Assembly: GCA_964035545.1 (NCBI GenBank)
Contig: OZ037770.1
Location: 11,708,463 to 11,772,462, forward strand
DNA from: Bugula neritina
Lineage: Eukaryota; Bryozoa; Gymnolaemata; Cheilostomatida; Bugulidae
Reading direction: 5' to 3'
DNA length: 64,000 nucleotides
Position numbers and translations under genes: made by a program. Below are positions 1 through 13,411 of the stretch, one piece after another (positions within the stretch are counted from its first letter, which is position 1; every line of letters starts with the position of its first letter). The notes below the pieces were generated by a model. That model saw only the letters and a program-made list of their open reading frames with translations, was not told where the DNA came from and did not search any database.

Positions 1-37
1 TCTCAGCAGCTAAATTTCAACGTAGAAAAGAACATAC

Positions 38-1233
38 TAGCTTTACTAAAGTCAGAGCCAAGTGGTAGTGGTTCTACTGCTGTTCTTTCTTGGCCAACTT
101 TGTGTCTCATCTTTCGTGGTATGAAGTTTCGACTTCGTCGAAAAAACAGCATTATTAATATGTTGGGAGGCAAAACAATTATTGCACCTGCAGATAAAAA
201 CAGCAACTGTTATAATACCAATTTACCTGATAGTAATAACAAAATGATGGCTTGCTTATCAAAAAACATAGTAATTAGAATAATTAGAGGAGGGTAATGA
301 GGTAGAGTACAGCTGCAAGGTTATGGTTTAAAATCAGCAATACTCTCTAGGAGGCAGGATGCTAACTCCAAGAATGCTTAGGTTAGCAATGAGAAGCAAA
401 AATAAACAATAATAGAAATTAGTTTTAGCAGAGGAGCAGCAGGTATGAAAAAAATTGAGTAAAACTGATAAAGTATTGCCATGTGTTGAGAAGAAATGAA
501 GACTATACATGTAGTAGAGAGAGTTAACAGAAAGAAGCATGACAACAGAATATTGATGTGAATGGTAAAAATCATGTATATAAAATGCTGAGAACTAAAA
601 GTTGGAAATATAAAGAAACAGAAGAAAGAGATCATTTGTATGTTGATTTAGATGCATCAGAAGAAAGCCGAGTCAAGAGGTAAAAACGAAGAAACAGCTT
701 TTATGAGAACCAAATTTTCACCGACCCATTATGGCAACAAAGAAGGTCCTCCATGAGAGGTTGATTGGGCCGAGTTGTACACTTGCCCCTGTGTCTTCTC
801 TCGCCTCATCAGAAGTTGGGAACCTAAAAAACATACTCTGTTTGAAAAGGTAGTGAGAGAAAATAAATAATTCTGTACATTTCAACAGCACCACTATAAA
901 AATTACGTATCACATAGCTTTAGTCACCATAATTATACACATAACACATGGCGTTTACCACCATAACTGTACACATACCACATGGCGTTTACCACCATAG
1001 TGAGATACAAGGTAGAAAGACACATCGACCATCTCTGTACTCTGGAAAAATTACTCTTCTGAGGTCTTCTCGCCACAGACAACCAAAGATGGTCATCAAA
1101 CATCTTTGACTTTGTATTATCTTTGACCAAAGAAACAAAGTCTTTCCCTTCCTCCATGTCTTTGCTGAAGATCTCATGTCCATAGCAGAGAGTCTGTACT
1201 GGAGAGAGCCAGTCATTGCACAAGAATGTGTAC
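38..1233 (-). CDS. Gene B post-PLAT loop and TM2 (exons 979-1233, 726-823, 38-187)
   Basis: Encodes YTFLCNDWLSPVQTL, FPTSDEAREDTGASVQLGPI and AIIVLPPNILIMLFFRRSR. The donor GTATGT at 37 ends the visible coding sequence in phase 1, the same as gene A's donor at 36456. A roughly 36-bp tandem duplication lies across the 979 donor; only the exon-proximal copy keeps GT. Confidence 0.82.
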
Positions 1234-4200
1234 CTAAAGTGCCAAGAAAAAAGCTATCAGCTATTATATGGTTTTTACAGAGCTTTAGTAAACTCTAACC
1301 AAGCATGATTGTCTAACCATTGTCAAAGTAAATGCTCCCTCCGTATCTCACTAAGTTAGGGGTTTCTAAATCTCAATTCATGACATAGTAGAATACTAGA
1401 TTTAACTCACGAATCTGTTAAATTCAGCCATTTGTCTTCTATACACATACATAGTAGGTCACAAAACAGGGGTTCAAGCCTGTCCCATAATTTATCAAAG
1501 TTTATGAAAAATAGATCCCTGAGACACAAAAGGTGCACAATGAGTAGTGGGTGCATCGATTTATAGTTTTAGTTAGTCAGATGCTATTTGAGTATAATTA
1601 TGGCAAGAGACAGTAGTAGTAGCAACGCCTTTTGCCATATAGGGTAAGCATTGCATCAATCAACCTACCAATGGCAGCATTAACCTCAGCTCACTATACC
1701 TGCCTACCAACTAAACAAACTGACCTCTTCTGTAGTTCCGTATCCACTATTGAGATCCACTCAATATAGAGACTATCTCTATCATCTCTGGCTCTGGTCC
1801 AAAGGTGAATATGAGTTACACTACCGATATCCTCCTTAGCTGTCACTACCAGGTTGGTCACAGAGTTTGGTTGGAAGTTCTGAATAAGATGTTTATTGAA
1901 ATATTAGCTATAGTAATCTATCACAACATTTACTTCATTGCTACTTACTAAATAGTAATTAGTATGCTATTCTAAAAACCTACGTCTCTCACATAATTTT
2001 ACAAACTTTATAAAATTGCATTAGTTAGTATTTTAACATATAACTTAGCTAGAAGCAGCTGTGATCATGTCTTTAGAGTGCTGACTAAAAAATATTTATA
2101 TACTTCTGATTTAAATCAAACATTATTGAAAATACAATAAATTTGTTGCTTTTTTCCACATAATTAGACTCACTTTTCTTCTTCCATCTTCTAATTCTAT
2201 TGGAGTCGTTTTTCCATTTTCTCCATAAAGAACACAGAATAGTTTAGTGTCAAATTCTTTACTCGACACACTTCCAATGCTGACGGTAAGTTGATAAATG
2301 AACTTGTCATCTGGCTCATTGTGGATCACTGGCAAGAATTCCCACTATAAAACAGAAAGGTTAATATATCATTATGTTATTCATGACTTTTATTGTAACA
2401 ATGAAAATATATGTTAATCTGTAATGACAAATCTACAAGTTTCGGATAGCTATTTGAAATTAAACTGGTAGCTGTAGTGATGAGTTTACCCAGTGTTCTT
2501 GTGGTGTAATGGTTAGCACATTTGCTAGCAAGCCAGAGATTTCGAGTTCGAATCCCAGTGGGGGCAAATATTTTTCAGTAGCTAATTATAGATGTAAGTC
2601 AAAATTGAACTAGAAAACAATTGCAGCCATTCAAGTGAAAAATTTGCAGTGATTTTCAGTATTTGATTTATTTTATTACCACAGAGCTTGCTGTAGATAA
2701 ACACTATTGCCATATTACAGTGTTGCTCAAATAGATTTGATACTGTGTGATACAAACTCTGGGAATATATTTAAAAGTGTGTTTATGCAATTATCAATAA
2801 TTAAGGAAACCCAATATCGATAGGATAGTCAAAACAAAACAAAATTCATAAGAAAAGCTGCTGTATCCAGTAACTGCTCACTCACCCTCTTGTAGTCTCT
2901 AACATCCAGTCTTCTGATTGGGATGAGGAGAATGAAGTACAGACCAGCTATGAGACAGACTAGAATCAGAACATAAGGATTCTCTGCCGTCTTGGCTCCC
3001 AGGTCATCAAATACTTCATCAAAGTCTATAGTGTTGGGAGGAATGAACAGGTCTGATGTCATGGATCCCATGAAGTTAGATTTGAATACCACTTCTTCCC
3101 CACTTGAGGAGGGGTCAATCTAAAACAGGGTTGAAAATATAGTAATGAAAATTTATGAAAAAAAACTCACACAAGTTCATAGTCACTACCTCTGTGAGAC
3201 CTACTGATCGAAGGGGTTTTTGTTAACTCAAGCTAAGGACTTATTCGATTATGATTGGATGCTTTTCCTAACATCACCAATGGTCTTTAATGTCCCAAAA
3301 CCTAGGACCTACTAAGCCAGGTTTCTAAACACTAAACTATGGCTGTTCCAACTAAATTTTTTTAAAAATTTGCTATAAAGAAGCTAAACTAAGTTTGACA
3401 ACATGTTAAAGCAAACCTTAACCATTAGTTTGCTGTTAAGTACATGAGAGCTAGTTGAACCTTTTCAAACTTACTTCCACTTCATCCGAAGGCACCCAAG
3501 CTTTGATGGTCTCATTCCAGACTCTTGGAGCATAAACAGCGGCTCCAGATGAGGAGCCTGAACCTGTGGCTCTCTTCTTACGACTTCCTTCAACCTGATT
3601 GGCTGAGAGGTGAACGTAGAATATTCCAGTTCCTGTCACTCGCCCATTTATAAAAATAGACAGCTCATCTAGAATAAAAAATGTTTTATCTTGTAGTGTT
3701 AATTGGCTTTATCTCTCTCTCCCTCTCTTTCTCTCTCTCACACACGCACCTACACACGCACACACGCACACGCACACACGCATGCTTGGCGCTTGCACAC
3801 ACGCACGCACACACACGCACACACGCACGCACACACGCATGCATGCACGGATGCACCAAAAAACTCACGGCTACACACACACACACGCGAACGCACGCAC
3901 GCACACACACATAATATATGCATACTCATACTACTATGCAATTAAAGTAAGTTTATCAAACAGCAGATAAAAAGTGCTCAAACTATTATGAAAAATAATA
4001 AAGAAAAAACGTGTAAATGTTGTTTTTGCTCATTTTGCAACTAATAGTTTAATACTTGTAGGCTTCATTAGACAGAATTCTGTTTAAATTACTACATAGA
4101 TAAACAGAAAGTAACGCATTCAGAATGTTTTTTTAAGCACCCACCTGTAGTATTGGAGTAGCTGATAGTGGCACTCAGGTTATTGTAAGTGACATTCAGG

Positions 4201-7200
4201 TCCTCTGTGATGTGTAATTCAATATCAAACTCTTTTTCTGTTGGTTCAACTGACATGGCACATCTGACTGTGTAGGAATTTTCCTCTCCTGGTATGGACA
4301 CAAACACCTGTAAGAATTTCTCTGTTTGTTAGTTGTTATATCCGTTACAATGATCTGTGGTTTCAAATACTGGTGTTACTCCTGAGTTTATAGAGAAATA
4401 CTCGGTCAGTCTTGTTGAAAACCTTTTGAAGATGGTTGGGTAAAATTATTACGATAAATTGATGCTTCTTTAAGTAAAAGTGCGCGTTTGTACTAAATAA
4501 TACTCAAAGCATTTTTTAATAAAACAAAAAAATAAAAATATAGTTTGGAATTAAAGATCAAAGTAAACAAGTTTCAACATTATAATATAAAAGATTCAAT
4601 ATGTAAAAATCTCTATATTTATCTATTATAGAATTATTTTGACACCTGCAATATCTGTGGACAATTGTTTCAAAGCATGAAATTGTTCAAAGCATTTCAA
4701 TTTAGAGTTAGACCACGGCTGTTCCATAGAAATGAAAGCTACAGATTTCTGCCAAGGGACTTCTTTTAAAACAAATTCCCTTTTATACCTTCATGTACGA
4801 GTAGACATCAGTGACACTGTAATGACTCAGAGCTCCATCAGCACCAACTTCCTTTGTCTCTCGTGGAATCGTGACATTGGCTTTTGATGCTGCCTTGAAA
4901 TTTACTTTGGAGTTACCTCCTCCAACAGCTCTCATAGTAACTGGGGCTGCCTCACTTTTAAAGTTGTTTGTGTTTGTAGCAAAGGTAGCGTACGGGTCTG
5001 TGTCAAATGATGTGACCTAAAATTGCAACAAAACGTCATACGTGTTATTTCAATAAGTGATCAAAAAAGTTTTAATAAAATAAATAATTGTTGTCCGATT
5101 GGTAAAATCATGCTTTATTTAAACACTTTAGTAAATTTTAATTTAAACTCTGTTAAAATGATTATTACTAAACTCAAACTTTTGACACATAAATTTGTTT
5201 TTTTTTTTCTGATTTAATCTGGAAAATCAGTTTTAAAAATTTAAACTTATTTATAGTTTATGATCAATTTATTATTAACTAAAAATTTTTATCGAGTGTT
5301 CAAATAGATACAGCCTTTTGTGGGAACAGAAAGTGTTTAACCTAACTTCTGATCTAGAAACTTGCTAATAATAAAAAAAAGCAAACTAAAATTTATAGCA
5401 CTGGTGCTTTAGAGATAAGACATAGCTATGTAAGCATTGTGTACCTGCAGTGAAATATCCCCGGCGATCTCGGAGTTGTCTTCTAATGTAATGCTACTGA
5501 AACCTGCTTCCATTACATCCCCATTACTATTTGCAGCATCTTTCACTGCTACAGCCATGCCAAAGTTGTCAGTTACAAGAGTGACAGCTGGGTCTGTGTT
5601 TGACAGAGCACCTGCTACTGCTGTGCCCATCGTGTCAATCACAGCAAGTGTTTTTTGAAATAGGTCTTCTGCCTACAACATAATGCATTTCAAATTTATG
5701 AACGAGTGGAGTACAAACACAAAATATTTTCTCAAATTGTAGACAACAAATAATAAAACTGTTGAGATTGAAAAGAAAAACAATATTTTATTTAATCTTG
5801 TCACATTATTTTAATTTATACCAGAGGTACTAATGAAGCTAAGCTATAATTTATTTTAATTAAACGAACCTCAGCGGTGCTGTTGGAGTTTGTGCTATTA
5901 GCAGGTGCAGCTGTAGCTGTCACTAGTGCTGACTCAATCAGCCCAGCAGCACTGTGAGCGACGTCTGTTATCTGCCCTTTGTCTATTCCTCCCTCAGCCT
6001 TGCTGAATATTTTGTCTAACGTCTCAACTGCTCCACCCTGGGTAGAAATTGTTGAAAACTTGAAAAAGTATTCAAAGACTTTTTGATAATGGTGATACAA
6101 TGCTCAACACTGGTTAGAAACATTAGAAATACATACAAACAATTTTTAGCAGCTATTTTATTCATAAAGCTAAAAATGGACATAATATTTTCCATAACGA
6201 CACGCTTTTGTCAGTAATTAATGCCTTAAACTTGTTTGACATATTCGTTTGAGTCTAATTCACAACCTTTTATCTGCTTTGTTTGTTGTTTTTATTCTAA
6301 AATACACAACCAAATAAAATGTGAGATGACAATACAATACCATGGTGGCCGCACTGCTTCCAATAGTATACTTTTTGAGAGTTATGGTGTAGCCCAACAG
6401 TTGTTCAGCTTCTATTGACGTGACATTCTCTAAAGCCTTGTCAAGGGAGTTCACCATATTCGCAGCGCTAGCATTAGTCTAAAGAATCATTAGATAGATC
6501 TTCATTCATAAAAAAGGAGTTCAAACTATTCAAATTTGTATATTTAAATTAACAAAAGTGTAAACCCGGTAATATATTAACCTTCAAATGTCATGAAACT
6601 ATTTATAATAATCTGTAAACAGGTTGTTTCATTAAGTTAATACGTCACGTGCTATCAGAATTTACACCACGTTTTACTGTAAATATATCTCTTTATTTAA
6701 GTAGCTACTCACTTCTAAACCCAAGTCGTTCAGGAAATTATCAATACTAGGAGTAGTTCGAAATGAGTCATCGGTAGTGCCAGAATATTTGCTAGTAGTA
6801 GTTATTGAGGTAGTAACAGTAGGTGTAGTGGTAGGGGTAGTAACATTAGGTGTAGTGCTAGGGGTAGTAACATTAAGTGTAGTGGTAGGAGTAGTGGCAT
6901 TAGTTTTAGCTGTTGAAGTGTTACTGGAAAATGTTGTAGTGGCTTCAGTGCCATTACAGATTATTCTGGCCGAGGGTGAAGTGGTGCTGCATGGCTCACT
7001 TTTCACATAGCTTGTTGGTGTTGTAGAGACCATGGTTGTGTACACATCTGCAATATATATGAATTCACAAGACTGTAGGTTTGCACAGATACAGATCTGT
7101 GTATGCACTTGTCTTGTTGATAAGAAATATGTTGTTATACACAAAACAAAAAGACTTAGGCCCCGCATTTTGTGTGGGACAACCTGCTAGAATGTAGACT

Positions 7201-10200
7201 CACTATTCTGCCTTCTCGAGTAGAGCAGCAAATCATGGGCTTACTCTACATTGCCAAGTAAGTTGATGTAGCACAGGCTCAAATTCTTTGAAGTGAAGAG
7301 TATTTTTTAGCACACAGCATGTAGCTATTAGTAATACTTGTGCATATTTTTAATATTTCATTTTGTAAATTGCAAAATATAATTAGCGTTCAAGGAAACT
7401 CAGCAGGCTTATAGTGCTTATAGTAGTAATGGTGCCCAGGGTGCTCATGGTAATTATGGTGCTCATGGCACCCAAGGGGCACTGGATGTCTAACTAAATT
7501 GAGCATTGAGGTGCAGAAAGTTCTCCCACAAAGCTATTGTTTTAAACCATGCAACTGACTCTGTACTCACAATTGTAGTAGAAGTAACAGTTGCCAGGAA
7601 CAGCTGGATCTAGCATCTTATATCTTACATAATCAGAGTCTGGATTTCCTTCTTTACCATTACTGAACATTCTGTAACATCAACTCAATAAATTTAACTT
7701 ACTTCCTAAATATAGTCATTAGCAACCCCTATAATTAAGCAAGGTTTTCTATAGATTGGCAAAATTTATGTTTGTAAAAGACTTCAGTTTTTATGAAAAG
7801 GTTTTGAAAATATTGTAACAGCTTTTATTTGAGAATTTTTATAGGTTAATATTTTTAATTTAACTTGATAAAAAGCATTACAATTACTTAGCGGTGCCAT
7901 TTTGCAAAACTTGAAGCTTTTAAAATTGGGGAAATAAATGACGCTTACCCAGTGCCAGGATTAAAAGAGAAGATATGAGTTGACAGCAACTCAAAGATTT
8001 CCAAAGCAGACGTAGAATCCTTAGCTGAGAGTATTCCTCCACCATTGATTGACTGGAAAGAATAATGCTGTATGACGTATGTGATGGGAAACGATAGTGA
8101 AATTAAAAAACTAATTATAACATTATTATAAGCAAAATATCAAGTTGACAAATGAATAAGCTAACATATCTTTATTATTCAAAAGCTTAACTTATACAGA
8201 TTTTAAAATTTTATTTCATGTTGTTCAACTCTTCATAAAATACCCAAGCTCAACCAGCTTGAAAAAGCTTTATTCATGCAAAAATTATTTTTCTTATCTG
8301 TTCATATATATATAAGTGTAGCAAATTTTACATACCAAAACACAAACATAAACACAGAACACACGCGCGCGCGCACGCACACACACACACACACACAAAT
8401 ACTAAGTTTGTAGCGTCATACCTTAGGGGCAGCCAGTGCACACACATCTGATTCATTATTCAAGTTGTAATAAGCCCTGTCTATGCAGTAGTATCCAGAT
8501 ATAGAGACTCCAGCACAGGAACTATCTGAAAAGACAAAAATTAAGTAATCACTAAAAAGTATGTCGTCTACTAAGAGCAAAATTGCAGAAATTAACATGT
8601 AGCCCTTTAACTCAACAACTATACCAACTTGCAAAAAATAGTTATCATTTGATCCCATATAATGCTCAACTTGAAAATATATTAACATTTTAATAAACTA
8701 TAAGACTACTAAGGTTAAAACGATATTCACTACAAAAAAAAAAATGAAAAACAACTTAATGCAATGCTGAAAAGTTTGACACCTCGAAACAAAGCTTTGA
8801 GTTTAATTAAGATGTGGTGTGCTTATTATTAGATGAAGATTTCGTAAAAACTGAGACATTAACTGTAAACCATGTGCTAGAAAAAGATTGTATTCCTATT
8901 TAATGATACAAGAAAAACAAAAGTGTCATATTAATTAGGGAAATATAAAGTGCTGAATCAGGTAGGCCTACTAATGATATTCCAGTTTCCAAAAAAATAT
9001 TCATTTCATTTTTACAAAATATTTTTACATATTTGTTGGTTAGATTGAGTAAGTTTAAATTTTTGAAATTCCATTCAATGGGTGACAGAAAGTATACTAT
9101 GTGATGTGAAGCGGGTTTCTATCTACTATATTGCTAAGTCATGCTAGAACAGAATTAACCTTTATATGATCCAGTTGGCGTTGTTCGGTCAGTAGACTGA
9201 CTATCTTCAGTTGTTAATGCATCAGTAGACTGGGAATCTTCAGATGTTAATACATCAGTAGACTGGGAATCTTCAGTTGTCAATGCATCAGTAGACTGGG
9301 AATCTTTAGATGTTAATGCATCAGTAAATTGACTATCTTCAGTTGTTAACGCGTCAGTAGACTGGGAATCTTCAGTTGTGAATTCATCAGTAAACTGACT
9401 ATCTTCAGTTGTTATTGCATTAGTAAACTGACTATCTTCAGTTGTCAATGCATCAGTAGACTGGGAATCTTTAGATGTTAATGCATCAGTAAATTGACTA
9501 TCTTCAGTTGTTAACGCGTCAGTAAACTGGAGATCTTCAGTTGTGAATTCATCAGTAAACTGACTATCTTCAGATGTTATTGCATCAGTAAACTGACTAT
9601 CTTCAGTTGTCAATGCATCAGTAGACTGGGAATCTTTAGATGTTAATGCATCAGTAAATTGACTATCTTCAGTTGTCAACGCGTCAGTAGACTGGGAATC
9701 TTCAGTTGTGAATTCATCAGTAAACTGACTATCTTCAGTTGTTATTGCATTAGTAAACTGACTATCTTCAGTTGTCAATGCATCAGTAGACTGGGAATCT
9801 TTAGATGTTAATGCATCAGTAAATTGACTATCTTCAGTTGTTAACGCGTCAGTAAACTGGAGATCTTCAGTTGTCAATGCATTAGTAAACTGAAAATCTT
9901 TAGATGTTAATGCATCAGTAAATTGGAAATCTTCAGATGTTAATGCATCAGTAGACTGGGAATCTTCAGTTGTTATTGCAGTAGTAAACTGACTATCTTC
10001 AGTTGTCAATGCATCAGTAGACTGGGAATCTCTAGATGTTAATGCATCAGTAAATTGACTATCTTCAGTTGTTAACGCATCAGTAGACTGGGAGTCTTCA
10101 GTTGTGAATTCATCAGTAAACTGACTATCTTCAAATGTTATTGCATTAGTAAACTGACTATCTTCAGTTGTCAATGCATGAGTAGACTGGGAATCTTTAG

Positions 10201-13200
10201 ATGTTAATGCATCAGTAAATTGACTATCTTCAGTTGTTAACGCGTCAGTAAACTGGAGATCTTCAGTTGTGAATTCATCAGTAAACTGACTATCTTCAGA
10301 TGTTATTGCATTAGTAAACTGACTATCTTCAGTTGTCAATGCATGAGTAGACTGGGAATCTTCAAATGTTAATTCATCAGTAAACTGACTATTTTCAGAT
10401 GTTATTGCATTAGTAAACTGACTATCTTCAGTTGTTAACGCGTCAGTAGACTGGGATTCTTCAGCTCCCAATGCATCAGTAGACTGGGAATCTTCAGATG
10501 TTAATGCGTCAGTAGACTCGAAATCTTCAGTTGTTATTGCATCAGTAAACTGGGAATCTTCAGATGTTAATTCATCAGTAGACTGGGTATCTTTAGATGT
10601 CAATGCATCAGTAAACTGACTATCTTTAGATGTCAATGCATCAGTAGACTGACTATCTTCAGATGTTGGTACATCAGTAAACTGGAAAGCTTCAGATGTT
10701 AACGCATTAGAAGACTGACTATCTTCAGTTGTTAACGCGTCAGTAGACTGGGAATCTTCAAACGTTAATGCATCAGTAAATTGGGAATCTTCAGATGGTA
10801 ATTCATCAGTAGACTCGGAATCTTCAGTTGTTGGTACATTAGTAGATTGAATCTTCTTAAAGGTTATTGCATCAGTAGATTTAGGTGTTAATAAATTCCC
10901 TGTGAATAATGCACTTGTCTGATAATTGTGAGTGGTCATCTTTTATAATAAAAAAATTAACTCAAGATAGTCAGCAAATTTCTGATTTGAATTTTTTAAT
11001 GCTATCCAAAACAAGGATAGGAAAAAAGTGACAGAAAAAGTGTCAACTGATCAGACTGAAAAACTCACCCGATAAAGCGTTAGTTGTTGCATCGCTGGTG
11101 GATGTTGACAAACTCCCTGTAAACATGAAGTGAATTGTTGTGAATACATGCTCTATTGCTTCAGCAAATAGCAACATATAGCTCGTACTACAAGCTATTT
11201 CATGTTTGTTAAAAATTGGATTTTCAGAAATAGAACCACCAAAATGCTGAATAGTGCATCTGCTTCTAATCAAGACCAAAAATGTGTCTGGACAGGGTAT
11301 ATGGTTGATTTTAATATAACTTCATTGTTTATACTTTATCTACCCTTTATCTACCCTTTATCTACCCTTTATCTAACCTTTATCTACCCTTCATCTACCC
11401 TTTGTTTATCCTTTATCTACCCTTTGTTTATTCTTTATCTACCCTTTATCTACCCTTTATCTAACCTTTATCTACCCTTCATCTACCCTTTGTTTATCCT
11501 TTATCTACCCTTTGTTTATTCTTTATCTACTCTTTAGTTACCCTTTAGTTACCCTTTTTATCTACCCTTTATCTACCCTTTGTTTATCCTTTATCTACCC
11601 TTTAGTTACCCTTTTTGTCTACCCTTTATCTACCCTTTATCTAACCTTTATTTAATTTTTATCTACCCTTTATTTACCCTTTATCTACCCTTTTTATCTA
11701 CCCTTTAGTTACCCTTTATCTACCCTTTATCTACCCTTTATCTACTTTTAATCTACCCTTTATCTACCCTTTAGTTACCCTTTATCTACCCTTTATCTAC
11801 CCTTTATCTATAACCCTTTATCTACCCTTTATCTGCCCTTTATCTACCTTTTATCTACCCTTTTTCTACCCTCTGTCTACTCTGTGTAGCTATATAGCTA
11901 CATAGCTACAAGTGTGATGTCACTTTCAACAAGAAATAGACGGGGCTGAAATAAACAGGGGTTGTTTGTTTATATTGTATGAATCAAAAGATAATTAAGA
12001 TGAAAAACCAAAGTGACAAAAAATGCGTCAACTAGTTAGACTTCAAGACTCACCTGAGTCTGATAAAGCGTTGGTTGCTGCATCACTTGCGAGAGCATCT
12101 GAAGAGGTTGATGAGCTCACTGCAAAAAATGTAGTAGATTATTGTAAATATTATATGCTGTTTTGTTTTAGGAGAAAGTAATATATAGTTCATAATATGA
12201 GCTATGTTACATCGGTTAAAATTTGCTGCTTTTAGAAATAAAAAACAGCAGAATATTGACTAATATAGGGGCATTATTGCATAGCTGTGGAAATACACAT
12301 TAAAAGTTATTAAAATTTGCTATTAAAAGAGTCACAGAAATTTCATCAAGAGATGAAAGAGGAAAATTCTACAACAGAATTTTTTGAAGCTTTGCATTAC
12401 AGTTAAGATAAATAAATAATTATTAACCATCTAACAATAGATTTCAACATTTTTAATCTATGCAACTATTTTTTTAGAATATAAAATTAAACACCTTTCA
12501 GTTATATGTGTAAAAGTATTATTATGACTTGACTCCATGTGGATAATCTATTGATAAATAGTATTATAATAATTGAATACAGCTTAAAAATTTTTACAAA
12601 TAATTGGGATACCATGTAAAGCATCTAAAGCACTTTTGGAAATTCTAATGTGTAATATTAAGAGGTCTTATTTATTCTGGTAATTTATTTATAATTGACT
12701 GAAAATCTTCTAATTCTTGTACAAAAATTGTTAAAAGCGTATATTAAGATTACAACACCTCTCCATAAGTAAAAACAAAGTGACCAAATTTAGAGAAAAT
12801 TTGTTTAATGTGCATATTGTGTGAATTTTCAGTGACACCAAAAGATGTCATTTTATTCCAATATATATGGTATGAGGAAAAATAATTTATTAAATTAAAA
12901 AAAATTCCTTAAAAATTAAAAAATAAAATTTAATTAGTAAGAAGCCACCCATTGTTTTAAACATTTTTATGTCACCCAGCTTCCTCAATAATTATGAAAA
13001 AATATTTTTTGCTCTGTTTCACTGATATAAATAGCATTAGACAGAACTTTTTACAATTATGAAAGGCATGCATGAGTCATAATTTACTATTTCATTAAAA
13101 ACTTTCTCAGCTAACTTACCTGCATCTATAATCTCTACATACGTGTCAGAACAGATAACTCCTACTAAAGGAAATTTTCCATTACTATCCCGGCATTGAA

Positions 13201-13366
13201 TTGACTCTATTCTATTTGATATTGAGGCTGTGCTTGAATCTAAATAACACAGCAAGCATAATTTTAATGAGTTTTATAAACTTTATAGCCCAGGTATAAT
13301 ACGGGACTTGCAAAACAATATGGGTTGTGCCAAGTATTTTCTGGTAACAGCAGAGGCAGCAGCAGA

Positions 13367-13411
<45 letters not shown>

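Noticed and set aside
2497-2571. tRNA gene
   Set aside because: A and B boxes are present but acceptor and T stems do not pair well, and related copies share the non-tRNA flanks; called as a SINE.
3681-3970. His/Thr and Cys/Val-rich ORFs
   Set aside because: Products of the CA-rich repeat in a gene B intron, in all frames and both strands.
11202-11537. Plus-strand ORF rich in Leu/Tyr/Pro
   Set aside because: It is the frame through the 11-bp minisatellite, which has a repeating open frame by chance.
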